Shown piece by piece: positions 33,201-43,574 of a stretch of 64,000 bases of DNA. The notes below the pieces were generated by a model. The model saw only the letters and a list, made by a program, of their open reading frames with translations. It had not been told where the DNA came from and ran no database searches. The stretch is from Hexactinellida sp. DTS-2022 (taxonomy: Eukaryota > Porifera > Hexactinellida): NCBI GenBank assembly GCA_028753945.1, contig JAPNXP010000002.1, positions 15,259,624 to 15,323,623 on the forward strand, written 5' to 3'. Position 1 is the stretch's first letter. The number at the start of each line of letters is the position of its first letter. Made by a program: the position numbers and the translations under genes.

Positions 33201-35923
33201 CTATACTGACAATTCAGTTTGATACACAACATTTCGATAAAGTGTTCGCGTAATAGCAAGTTGCATTTTGCACTAATTTCCTTGCTATTAGAGGAACAGA
33301 ATTAACATTAATAGTTAGGGAATTTTAACTCAAAACCTTGAAAAAAATTGTTACCAAACAATTTCTACACTAGAGTCTTCTTAAGGATCCAAATAAGCAT
33401 AGAAAAAAAGTTGCAAGCCCAAACTCGTGAGGAAAATTTTTTACACGGGTTGCAGTTTCTGATTTTCCATAGTAAATCGCCGACATTTCTGGAGCTAACT
33501 TTCTCAAATCAGCTCCAATCAACTTATTATCACCATATTGGAACTCTGCGTTAAATTTCCAGCAATTTGATATATCACATGTCCATATTTGGAAGAATTT
33601 TTCCATAGCAACGCTGGAATGTCATAGGAATGTGTATATATAAAATTATTCGAGATTTACAGTTAATCTCGAATAATTTTATAAAATCACGTTTTAGAGT
33701 GTCGGTATGTGTATAATTTTACTCAGGTAGCTGAATGGAGTCGAATGAGGGGTCACTTGATTAAGTGGGAACACAATTTGATAATGGAATTTTCACACAT
33801 TCCTAAGACATTCCAGCGTTGCTATGGAAAAATTCTTCCAAATATGGACATGTGATATATCAAATTGCTGGAAATTTAACGCAGAGTTCCAATATGGTGA
33901 TAATAAGTTGATTGGAGCTGATTTGAGAAAGTTAGCTCCAGAAATGTCGGCGATTTACTATGGAAAATCAGAAACTGCAACCCGTGTAAAAATTTTTCCT
34001 CACGGGTTTGGGCTTGCAACTTTTTTTCTATGTTTATTTGGATCCTTAAGAAGACACTAGTGTAGAAATTGTTTGGTAACAATTTTTTTCAAGGTTTACC
34101 TATAATTTGAGGTAAAATTCCCTAACTATAATGCTCGCTTGGGGACTGAAATAACTTGCTAATAGAGCAATATTGCAATATTGTTTATTTGTAATTATTA
34201 TTGTTGTTGTTATGTTTGTTACTATTGTTGTTGTTATTGTTGTTATTGTTGTTGTGACTAGTGGAGGCTATGAACGAGCTGATGAGCATGCTCAGCAGCG
34301 GGAAGGTGCACCTGAAGCGGGCCATCAGCAAGGCCCCTCGGGAGGAGGCCCCTCCCCTGGCGCTCCCACACGGCCTCCTGAGGAGACAGATCACCGCCCC
34401 CAACCAGAGGGACTCTCTCCTCTCCTCGCTAGAGCTAGCCAGTCCCCACTTATCCAAGAGCTCCCTGGCTGCAGGGGTATGTTGTATAGTAGCCTAGTTA
34501 GTTAGTTAGTTAGTTATATGCTAGTTAGTTAGTTAGTTAGTTAGTTAGTTGTAGTTATATGCTAGCTTTAGTATACTCTGTCCTTATACGCTATATTCCT
34601 AACTTTAATGCATATACAGTAGAACCTCGCGCTCGCTAGTATACTAACACGGTTAATACGAATTTTCGGGTAATTAAATATCGGTTAAGGAGTAGAATGT
34701 TTAATTCCCCTAGCCTATACAAATGCATACAAGTGACTCCGGTTAATACAAATCCCGGTTAATACGAACATACTACTACGGTCCCTATTAAGACTCTCCT
34801 GCATAGACTATCGACGAGAGACTGCGCATGAGTCGGCTGAGAAGAGAGTCCTCGGAGCGGGGCGGGGGCTCGGAGCTGTTTATGAAGCTTAACCGGAGGT
34901 ACAAGCACGCAGAGGACGGTACCGGTCCGGGGGAGAGTACCAGTCTGGATCTCCCCAAGATAGACTCCAGTCCCCTCCCCTCTCTCGCGCCTCCCAGCTC
35001 TGAGAGCAGGCCCAAGCCGGCAGGTAGGTACACACTGCACACGTTATAACGGTATGGGACACATTCTAAGGGAATTAGATACATGTCACTCTTCTTTGAC
35101 CTTTTGAAATACAAGAAGAATCTTTTGTTACACACATTCGTTAATTGACCCCTCTCCCTTTGGTAAGCGTTAGTTCAGTAACGTTTATACTAACAGTCAG
35201 GTTTTTTATGAACATTCAAGGGACAAAAAATTGTGTTCACAATAGAGAGACTTTATAATAATCTAACTCAACTTAATACAACCATATGTAAGATGTTAAT
35301 TTGGGACCATATGGCTTGTTCATATTATTAAGTTGTTCATAATAAGACCCGACTCTATATACTGAGTATATACTTATGACGTTATATTTGTAGCTCGAAG
35401 GAAGGTTACCCCTGTCCCCTCGTGTTCCCCTGTCCTGTCCCGGAAGTTAGAGGACATAGTCCCGATCGCAGAGGAACAAGAGCCCCCTGCCCCCCCTCAA
35501 GCCGAACAATCGTTGTCACCGGTTAAACAGGGATCTCCAGTTGTATCTCCGAATAAGCCTAAGGTCCTATCTCCCTTGGCTAGACAGTGCTCTTTGGAGC
35601 AAACTAAGCCTCCTCCCAAAACACCGATTCTGCCCCCCACAAACCGGGAAATGGTTCCTATAGCCGCTAAACCGAAACCCGAATTGAGGAGAGATAAATC
35701 TGGGAGCAATCCTAATCCTGTTCCTGTCCCTTCGAAACCAAGCAAGCTTATGAGTATGTTTAGAAAGGAAGGGAAGTCTAATTCTACTGAAACTCCAGCT
35801 ACGAACCAGACACAGAGATTTGCCCGAGCTGCCACAGAAGGAGATATCGACTCAGAAAATGTAGATTCAGAAAACTGTACTCATAAAGTTAAGATTCCAC
35901 AGGCTTTTGTTAATACTAAGTAA
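27262..35923 (+). CDS. SHTN1: Shootin-1-like coiled-coil/proline-rich protein
   Basis: Thirteen exons: 27262-27393, 27860-28060, 28575-28737, 29020-29165, 29585-29712, 30508-30697, 31061-31277, 31610-31791, 32284-32421, 32719-33019, 34262-34476, 34807-35023 and 35394-35923. Every junction keeps phase and the sum is 919 residues (human shootin-1 about 631). The N-terminal half is coiled coil in several blocks; two carry a similar AENVAVxKAR motif, as in the repeated region of shootin. Then come VDELREKLENVEKRAADFEE, a polyproline stretch (PPPPPNLPPAPPPPLP) and VEAMNELMSMLSSGKVHLKR, which resembles the conserved AVEEMMDRIKKGVHLRP block of shootin-1. The C-terminal 250 residues are Pro/Ser-rich and disordered. 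Vertebrate shootin-1 couples actin flow to L1-type adhesion and binds cortactin in growth cones. Alternatives are another formin-like FH1/coiled-coil protein, but no FH2 domain is present. Confidence 0.75.
30720..31060. repeat. TTAGTTTG/TTTACCTG simple repeat
   Basis: Degenerate tetranucleotide-type array filling an intron of the shootin-like gene and running directly into the acceptor at 31060. Open leucine/cysteine/valine-rich frames here are not genes. Confidence 0.9.
33312..34128. mobile_element. 817-bp foldback transposon with about 325-bp arms
   Basis: Left arm 33312-33637 and right arm about 33792-34128 are near-identical inverted copies beginning TAGTTAGGGAATTTTA. Their open frames on opposite strands differ at only a few residues. 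The central 150 bp carries a smaller hairpin (attattcgagat / atctcgaataat). It is inserted inside a family F MITE: flanks 'aacagaattaacattaa' and 'taatgctcgcttggggactg' are contiguous in other copies. The target duplication is short and ambiguous (TAA at most). It lies in an intron of the shootin-like gene. Confidence 0.9.
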
Positions 35924-36593
35924 GTTTTAAATTTGTCATTTTAACATTCAAGTTTTTAGATTTTTTGTATATTTTAGTTTAAAAAGTGTGAATTTATGTG
36001 AATGTATATATAAATGTATATAAATTTGTATTATTTTATTAATTAATCTAATAATCTAATAATCTAATATTTATTGTTTGTTGTAGGGCTGTAACGAATA
36101 TTCAAAACATTTTCTAAACGAACGAATATTCGTTCCTTTTGATGACTGATCATTAAATCAAATTCAAGACTCAAAATACAGTGGAAAATAGTATTTTTTA
36201 ATGTTGAAATAGTTTAACTGGTCCGGTGCCTCGGACCACATTCGAAAAATGTAAAATGTCTGTCGTGCCACTTTTCGAAAGGACTTGCCGCGTATGATGA
36301 TAAGTAACACTTCCAGGCGTTTCATTCACGCGTTTTTTTGAAAGTAGACGCTACGCAACATAATTATGTTTTTTGAAAGGAAACTTTCTAGGCGCGCGAA
36401 AATCGAGAGGTGCTCCCATAGACGTAGTACAAATTGGATTATTTAGGCGCGTATGAGCGAGCTCAAACTAAATCTAGGCGCTGGATGAAAGCCTGCCAAA
36501 AATTTACTAAAACATTTTATTTTTCTCTTTTTCAGTTCACATTTTTTTTATAGCAACCAATAAGTAAACAAATAATAAATACGTACAAACAAA
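35924..36593. other. Flank between shootin-like gene and NHL pseudogene
   Basis: AT-rich 3' flank of the shootin-like gene, then from 36213 the outer end of the inverted duplication with 'ggcgcgcgaaaatcgagag' repeat sequence. No gene seen. Confidence 0.7.
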
Positions 36594-38160
36594 TTAGAAA
36601 CATTGAAGAGGATAGTTAGGATTGTTAGACACGACACAAATGGTTCCTAATTTTGAGATACAAACTCCATAGGGCTCGATAAACTCTCCCCTTCCCTCTC
36701 CCTTTCTTCCCAAGGTGTGAATATGCTGTCCTAGTTCCGTATATACTTTGATGGCATTACTCCCAAGGTCGCTAATGATAATATTACCAGCTGAGTCCAA
36801 ACAGAAGAAGGAAGGCTCAGCGACCAAACTGTCCTCTGTCCCTCTAGAGACACAGGAACTGAGGGGGTGTCCTTCTCGAGAGAAGAAATGGACACAATTG
36901 GGACTCTTGTCTAGCACCACGATTCGATCAGCTGACAGCTTAACGTCTCTAGGGCGATTCAGCTGTCCTATTCCGATACAGGACTTGAATTTGAGGAGTT
37001 TGGAGTATACGCACACTCTGTTGTTCCTGCTATCTGCAACTAACACATCTCCGTTAGTGTCGATACAGAGTCCACAGGGATAGTACAACTCTCCTTCCTT
37101 GTTGCCATAAGTTCCAGTTATGTTGATGAGTTTGAAATCTTTCTTTCGGAACTGTAACAATGCATGGTGCCATGCGTCGATTACGAATATGGACTCTTTG
37201 TTGACAGCTATTCCCAATGGACTCGCTAGCTTATCATTCTTGAATTGCGACACAAACTCTCCCTTTAATGACACTATTTGCACACGATTGTTGTAACAAT
37301 CTGCTATGTACATTGCTCAGTGGATTCATCGAATGCTATTCCTCTGGCTTCCAACTCATTAGCACCTGCACCTAACTTCCCAGCTGTTAATACCGGTTCT
37401 CGCTTGAGAGAATAGTCCGGTATCTCACACGGGACTATCTCTCCTAGCTCGGATATCAGCTGTCGGATTGTGTCCTTATTTTGACACCTGAAGACGGGAC
37501 ATAGGAATGTGGCAGATGGTCCCAGTTTCTCAATGCCCTGTTGGTAGAATTGTGTGGCCTGTTCATGGAACTCTAAGTTTGGGTTAACCTTTATGCTCAT
37601 TTCGTGCATTTGTTGCTGTACCCTTTCCAGTTCTTCTATGGCAGCGATACGAGTGGCCTCTTTGTTCCTGTGGTCCTCTCGCAGCTCACGGACCCTCTGG
37701 AGGAGAGCGTCCCTCCTCGCGATCAGCTGATCGATTAGGGGATCGAATGTTTGGAGAATGATAGTGGCGACATTGTCGAATTGTGCCATTTTATCGAAAG
37801 TTACGTTTGTAGGCATATTAGTGGCCATTTTAGTTTCGGTTACGAATTGAGTTTATTCAAATAATATAAATATTTAATGCAGATCTATCTTATACTTGTG
37901 TAACTTGAGAATACCAAAGTACGTCAATGGTTGCTATGGTGATATCTGGAAGTTAGGGAATTTTTCTTGGTTAATTGTGTCTACTGCGACACAACTAGAA
38001 TAATTTACAATTGTTTATCGGATCAAACGTGTATGTTTTTAGAAAATTCCCATTTCCCCACAAACAACAGTGCAGTTCTTATCTTACAGACATTATTGCG
38101 TTTTCAACCATAGTTTGATTAATAATTAGAATTGTACACGCCAAAATACTTGGCGCCTTA
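36213..38160. repeat. Left arm of NHL-gene inverted duplication
   Basis: About 1.95 kb matching 38378-40416 in inverted orientation. The match covers the NHL reading frame, the upstream region and 'gtacacgcc' near the centre, and an outer block with ctcggaccacattcgaaaaa and ggcgcgcgaaaat. The spacer between arms is about 217 bp (38161-38377). Confidence 0.9.
36594..37828 (-). pseudogene. Frameshifted coiled-coil/NHL protein copy
   Basis: Two overlapping minus-strand frames, 37304-37828 and 36594-37313, together match the intact 411-residue copy at 38707-39942. At about 37315 the copy reads cactgagcaatgtac where the intact copy reads cactgagctaatgtac, so one T is missing. The first frame therefore stops after DESTEQCT. 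The first frame holds the N-terminal helical region, the second (starting MYIADCYNNRV) the NHL propeller. The second frame has its own ATG at the break, so two shorter proteins are conceivable, but loss of a base in a recent duplicate is the simplest reading. A sequencing error cannot be excluded. Differences from the other copy are scattered substitutions, such as CYNNR for CLNSR. Confidence 0.8.
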
Positions 38161-38377
38161 ACCCTTCTTTGTACAATTAAACTCCGTTGAATATCATGCC
38201 TAGGTTTACATAATATATGAGACTCAGCCTCCCCTGCAATTCTAATTTTTGACTTGTATACATGTACACTCATAAATAATTTTAAACGCTATTTTTCTAT
38301 AAGGAGTCCTAATTCAGTCCCTGGAGGTCCTATTAACAAAGTATCAGAAATGGAACTGTTGTTTGTGGTGTATAATT

Positions 38378-40416
38378 AAGTGCCGAGTATTTGGCGTGTA
38401 CAATTCTAATTAGGAATCAAACTATGCTTTGCAAACGCAATAATGTCTTTAAGATAAGAACTGCACTGTTGTTTGTGGGAAAATGGGAATTTTCTAAAAA
38501 CATACACGATGATCCGATAAACAATTGTAAATTATTCTAGTTGTGTCGCAGTAGACACAATTAACCAAGAAAAATTCCCTAACTTCCAGATATCACCATA
38601 GCAACCATTGACGTACTTGGGTATTCTCAAGTTACACAAGTATAAGATAGAGCTGTATTTAATATTTATTTTATTTGAATAAACTCAATTCGTAACTAAA
38701 ACTAAAATGGCCACTAATATGCCAACAAATGTAACTTTCAATAAAATGGCACAATTCGACAATGTCGCCACTATCATCCACCAATCATTTGATCCGCTAA
38801 TCGATCAGCTGATCGCGAGGAGGGACGCTCTCCTTCAGAGGGCCCGTGAGCTGCGAGAGGACCACAGGAACAAAGAGGCCACTCGTATCGCTGCCATAGA
38901 AGAACTCGAAAGGGTACAGCAACAAATGCAAGAAATGAGCATAAAGGTTAACCCAAACCTAGAGTTCCATGAACAGGCCAAACAAGCCTACCAACAGGGC
39001 ATTAAGAAACTGGGACCATCTGCCACATTCCTATGTCCCGTCTTTAGGTGTCAAAACAAGGACACAATCCGACAGCTGATATCCGAGCTAGGAGAGATAG
39101 TCCCGTGTGAGATACCGGACTATTCTCTCAAGCGAGAACCGGCAATAACAGCTGGGAAGTTAGGTGCAGGTGCTAATGAGTTGAATGCCAGAGGAATAGC
39201 ATTCGATGAATCCACTGAGCTAATGTACATAGCAGATTGTTTGAACAGTCGTGTGCAAATAGTGTCGTTAAAGGGAGAGTTTGTGGCACATTTCAAGAAT
39301 GATAAGCTAGTGTGTCCATGGGGAATAGCTGTTAACAAAGAGTCCATATTCGTAACCGACATAGGGCACCAAGCATTGTTACAGTTCCGAAAGAAAGATT
39401 TCAAACTCATCAACAGAACTGGAACTGAAGGCAACAAGGAAGGAGAGTTGTACTATCCCAATGGACTCTGTATCGACACTAACGGAGATGTGTTAGTTGC
39501 AGATAACCTAAACCACAGAGTGTGTGTATACTCGAAACTCCTCAAATTCAAGTCCTGTATCGGAATACGACAGCTGTTTAATCCTAGAGACGTTAAGCTG
39601 TCAGCTGATCGAATCGTGGTGCTAGACAGGAGTCCCAAATGTGTCCATTTCTTCTCTCGAGAAGGACACCCCCTCAGTTCCTGTGTCTCTAGAGGGACAG
39701 TGTACAGAATGGTCGCTAACCCTATCTTCTTCTGTTTGGACTCAGCTGGTAATATTATTATTAGCGACCTTGGGAGTAATGCCATCAAGGTGTATACGGA
39801 ATCTGGACAGCATATTCACACCTTGGGAAGAGGGGGAAAGGGAAGGGGAGATTTTACTTCTCCCTATGGAGTTTGTATTTCCAAGTTTGGAATTATTTGT
39901 GTCGTGTCTCATAATCCCAACTATTCTCTGCAATGTTTCTAATCCGTTTGTATTTATTATTTGTTTACATATTGGTTCTATTAAAAAATGTGAACTGAAA
40001 AAGAGTAAAATGAAAATGTTTTAACAATTATTTGGGACCTCCCTATGTTACGTTTTTTATCATTTTGTGATACAAAAAGGATGGTCTGTCACTAGGCTTT
40101 CCAGGCAAATTTTCTGCGCGCCTAGATTTAGTTTGAGCTCGCTCACACGCGCTTAAATAATCCAATTTGTACTACGTCTATGGGAGCATCTCTTGATGTT
40201 CGCGCGCCTAAAAAGTTTCCTTTCAAAAAACTTAATTGTTTGCGTAGCGTCTACTTTCAATAAACGCGTGAATGAAATGCCTGACTGTCACACATTGGCT
40301 GAGCCCTCCCCATTGGAAGTATTACGTATTATCAGGCGCGGCAAGTCCTTTCGAAAAGTGGCACGGCGGACATTTTACATTTTTCGAATGTGGTCCGAGA
40401 CGCCGCACCAGTTAAA
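38378..40416. repeat. Right arm of NHL-gene inverted duplication
   Basis: Inverted partner of 36213-38160. Its outer end has the same block ending cgccgcaccagttaaaa, and at 40080-40250 the 'gcgcgcctagatttagtttg' repeat also found near 44035-44222. Confidence 0.9.
38707..39942 (+). CDS. Coiled-coil/NHL-repeat protein (TRIM-NHL-like, no RING)
   Basis: Single exon, 411 residues. Residues about 1-100 are helical and charged (ARELREDHRNKEATRIAAIE, coiled coil), as in TRIM proteins. About 165-411 is an NHL beta-propeller with blades such as GIAFDESTELMYIADCLNSR, GIAVNKESIFVTD, GLCIDTNGDVLVADNLNHR and GNIIISDLGSNAIKV. There is no RING or B-box, so an E3 ligase activity is not supported; NHL propellers bind RNA or protein partners. 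It is arranged head to head with its frameshifted duplicate, 878 bp between the two ATGs, so both may use one duplicated bidirectional promoter. A third, more divergent member is at 60261-61511. Confidence 0.88.
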   Translation: MATNMPTNVTFNKMAQFDNVATIIHQSFDPLIDQLIARRDALLQRARELREDHRNKEATRIAAIEELERVQQQMQEMSIKVNPNLEFHEQAKQAYQQGIKKLGPSATFLCPVFRCQNKDTIRQLISELGEIVPCEIPDYSLKREPAITAGKLGAGANELNARGIAFDESTELMYIADCLNSRVQIVSLKGEFVAHFKNDKLVCPWGIAVNKESIFVTDIGHQALLQFRKKDFKLINRTGTEGNKEGELYYPNGLCIDTNGDVLVADNLNHRVCVYSKLLKFKSCIGIRQLFNPRDVKLSADRIVVLDRSPKCVHFFSREGHPLSSCVSRGTVYRMVANPIFFCLDSAGNIIISDLGSNAIKVYTESGQHIHTLGRGGKGRGDFTSPYGVCISKFGIICVVSHNPNYSLQCF

Positions 40417-41681
40417 AGTGTAATTATAAGCTTACAACCTGTCTACAATATTCTCAGTTTTATAGGTATAAAAATCATTAAATTATCAATTAATCGTTTA
40501 ATTTTTGATAGACTAGGCTCTGAATAGTGACGAAAAAAATTTCATACAAATTCAAAGACCTGTCACTGGAAAATTGGTCCCCGAAGAAATTGGTCCGGGG
40601 GACCAAATTTTCCATGGAAAATAGTCCTAGCCTGAAATTTTTGGTCCCATCATGGGACCAATATTTTTCCATGGAAATTTGGTCCCCGGAGCAATTTTCG
40701 GAACCAATTCTACAGTGACAGGTCTTTCAGGTGGTACTGGTAGTCTGGTACACGTCTTGTATCAGATAGTGAGCCTCCCAAATCTCATCTTCCATCAAGT
40801 TGATTAATTAATTAGTTAATCGAGTAAACATCTTTATCTAATATAATTCTCAATCTGTAATAATAAATTGTAATAAAATGTGTTCTCGAAAATTTATAAA
40901 AAAAATCGTTTTCCCAATATGTACCTAAGGCACATGTGTATTGTACTTTTTAATAAGTTATCTCCAATATGGCGAAAAATCGCCTAGACTATTCGAGTAA
41001 ATACGGTAACTAATAAACACAAACCTCAGAGGGACCAAATTTCAGCGACAACATAATAACAAATTACGAATAACATATAAATATAGTTTTCAAACTGAAT
41101 GTGTATTTATAATAGAGATCACCATCCCCCGCCCAAATTGATAGACTAGGCTCTGAATAGCGACGAAAATATTTCATTGAAATTCAAAGGCCTACAAGGA
41201 ACTTCAATTCCAAAGAGATTCTGTAAAACAATTACAGTCAACTCCCGTTATAACGAAGTGCTCGGGATCGTAGTTTCATTTCGTTATAAGCAGAATCGTT
41301 ATAACCGTTATAACCCGAGTAAAATCAATTAGCTTATAGGCTATATGGAATTTATAAGCGGAATTTTGTTATATCCATTTTGTTGTAACCGAAGTTTTAA
41401 TGATGTAATAAGATAGAAGGATTTCCGGACCATTGAACGACTCGTTATAAGCAGGTACTTCGTTATATCCGACTTGGTTATAACGGGAGTTGACTGTTTT
41501 GTAGAACATATAAGACGAACAAACAGTTCCACAAAATCAGGTCCCTACAATGGCTATGCAATGGGTATTACTCCGGATAAATCGAACAAATTATTACCGT
41601 CCGTTGGTGTTCGTATTAACCGATATTTCCCTTATGATAATATCCCTATCCCTGTTGCTATACACAGACTCCTGTAATTAG
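40417..41681. other. Intergenic, repeats only
   Basis: Contains two copies of a 'tagactaggctctgaatagtg' repeat (40505-40720 and 41130-41220; a third at about 47640-47720) and a family C element (41230-41498). A short open frame near 40527 arises from the repeat. No gene seen. Confidence 0.7.
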
Positions 41682-43333
41682 ATGTACAGAGTAATATCCT
41701 GGCGACAGATCCCATTTGTGGTTACCCTGTCCCTCCTTTTGTTCGGGACACTGCTCCACTATTTCTTTACACTCCGACACCTCGTACAAGTGGCTGGGTG
41801 GTTGGCAGCCCCAGGGGTGGCTCTTAGTGTCATATCGTTTGTAACCGTACTAAATACCTTCTTCAGGACATCCTTTGTGGACCCTGGGATATTCCCAAGA
41901 CAAGTTAGTTGCTATTTATAGGTATACAGTCAGGTCTGCTTATTGTGAACAAGATTTCGTTTGCTTATTAATTTTATTATGAACAAGCCCTATGGTCCCA
42001 ATTTGACAACTTACATAGGGTTTGTATTAAGTTGAGTTCGCTTATTATGAAGTCTCTCTATTATGATATTTTTTGGTCCCTTGAATGTTCATAATAAAAG
42101 AACCTGACTGTATTTCCATTTATGTATCATTATTACTCCATGGGTGTTTTATATACAGTGGATGCCGGGTATAAGAACATCGTCGGGAACTGCTTATAAT
42201 GTTCTTTATAACCGACATAAATTATACAGGGTATATACCAACCGTTTTCCAATATGATGTTCTTATAACCGGTATACAATATGATGTTCTTCAATGTTCT
42301 TATAACTTATAATAATTACGTAATTTTAATCTTTAAAATAACTTTCTAGATAGAAGACCCACCTCCCGTGGATCCGCTTAAAGTTACAAATCATATCCAG
42401 GTGCGCATAAGGGGACAGGGGTACAAACTGAATTGGTGTGAGACCTGTCGCTTCTACAGACCCCCCAGGTGTTCCCATTGCTCCGTGTGTGATAACTGTG
42501 TCGAGGAGTTCGACCACCATTGTCCGTGGGTGGATAATTGTGTTGGAAAGCGGAACTATAAATTCTTTTTCTTGTTCTTGGTGTCACTTTGCATTCATCT
42601 TATACTCGGGTGTATTATTTGTGTTCTAACAATTGTACTCAATATAGATATATTGGAACAGGTGAGTATTAATATTAAACTCTCGTTAGTAGGAACACGG
42701 ATAAGGGAATATCGGTTAAGGAGTACAAGGTTAATTCCCCTAGCCAATACAAATGCATGCAAGTGACTCCGGTTAATACGAACGTATTAAGACGGTCCCC
42801 TGGTGTTCATATTAACAGAGTCTACTGTATGTTTATTGTTTGTTTATTTTATGTGTATTTAGGTTATTGTTGAGATGCTGTTGACTGTGTTTATTGTTAT
42901 TGTTCTCCTATTCGTGTTGCCCTTATTGGGATTCCATTGCGGGTTGGTTATGATGGGAAGAAATACACACGAACATGTAACCGGTAAATTCAACTCTAAG
43001 AACCCTAATCCTTTCGATTTAGGCGCTATTACGAATTGTCTAACTTTCTCATGCGGACCAGAACATCCGAAATACATCCGTTATAAATCCCGGACCCCAG
43101 ACCACATTCCTTTCACAGAGAGATACAGGGCAGTGCCGAGTAGCGAGTCTCTAAGCGTAGAATCATCGCGGTTATTTGAGCCTAATAGTTCCTTACAGCT
43201 AAACCCATTGGATACTTCAAACAGCGGGCATTCATTTGGGAGCAGTTCCTTATTCAATTCGCCAGAGCATGGTGATGACAACACATACATTAACTTGGAT
43301 ACAAATGCAGATACGAATCGTACTAATGTATAA
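41682..43333 (+). CDS. DHHC palmitoyltransferase, ZDHHC5/8-like
   Basis: Exons 41682-41903, 42350-42661 and 42863-43333 (all phase 0) give 334 residues. The enzyme S-acylates protein cysteines at the plasma membrane or Golgi. Four membrane helices are seen, two in exon 1 and two flanking the cysteine-rich loop. Exon 1 ends [11 protein letters not shown]. The catalytic domain in exon 2 has [20 protein letters not shown] and [17 protein letters not shown] with the DHHC intact. Exon 3 has THEHVTGKF (TTxE-like) and a disordered Ser-rich tail. DPGIFPR, the spacing to the DHHC domain and VTGKF...NPFDLG match the ZDHHC5/8 group, though the tail is much shorter than in vertebrate members. The start ATG is preceded by 'ctgtaattag', so an extra 5' exon is possible. 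Confidence 0.92.
41925..42112. repeat. MITE family D (CAGTCAGGTCTGCTTATTG)
   Basis: 188 bp in intron 1 of the palmitoyltransferase gene, ends tacagtcaggtctgcttatt and aataaaagaacctgactgta, TA-flanked. Other copies: 7079-7270, 21720-21830, 32528-32690, 35194-35358, 44599-44775, 56430-56560 and 62230-62345. Confidence 0.9.
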
Positions 43334-43574
43334 ATGGAACTATAGGTGTTAGTTCCAGATCAGCAGAGCACTTGAACATATTGTCGACGAGTATATTTTG
43401 TTTTAACCTTACTGATTACTGTTGTATTTACACGCGAATCATTCACTAATTTTAATTATTTTATTATTTTAATAATTTAAGTTTTATAGTTCTGGTTCCA
43501 AATTCCAATTTAACAGTTCCATATAAGTTAGGTTACTGTACATTCCATTATACTATATCAGTTGCTAGCTAGCC

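Noticed and set aside
33348-34082. Four 68-78 residue frames near 33.4-34.1 kb that resemble one another
   Set aside because: They are the two arms of the foldback element read on both strands; there is no domain and no supporting splice context.
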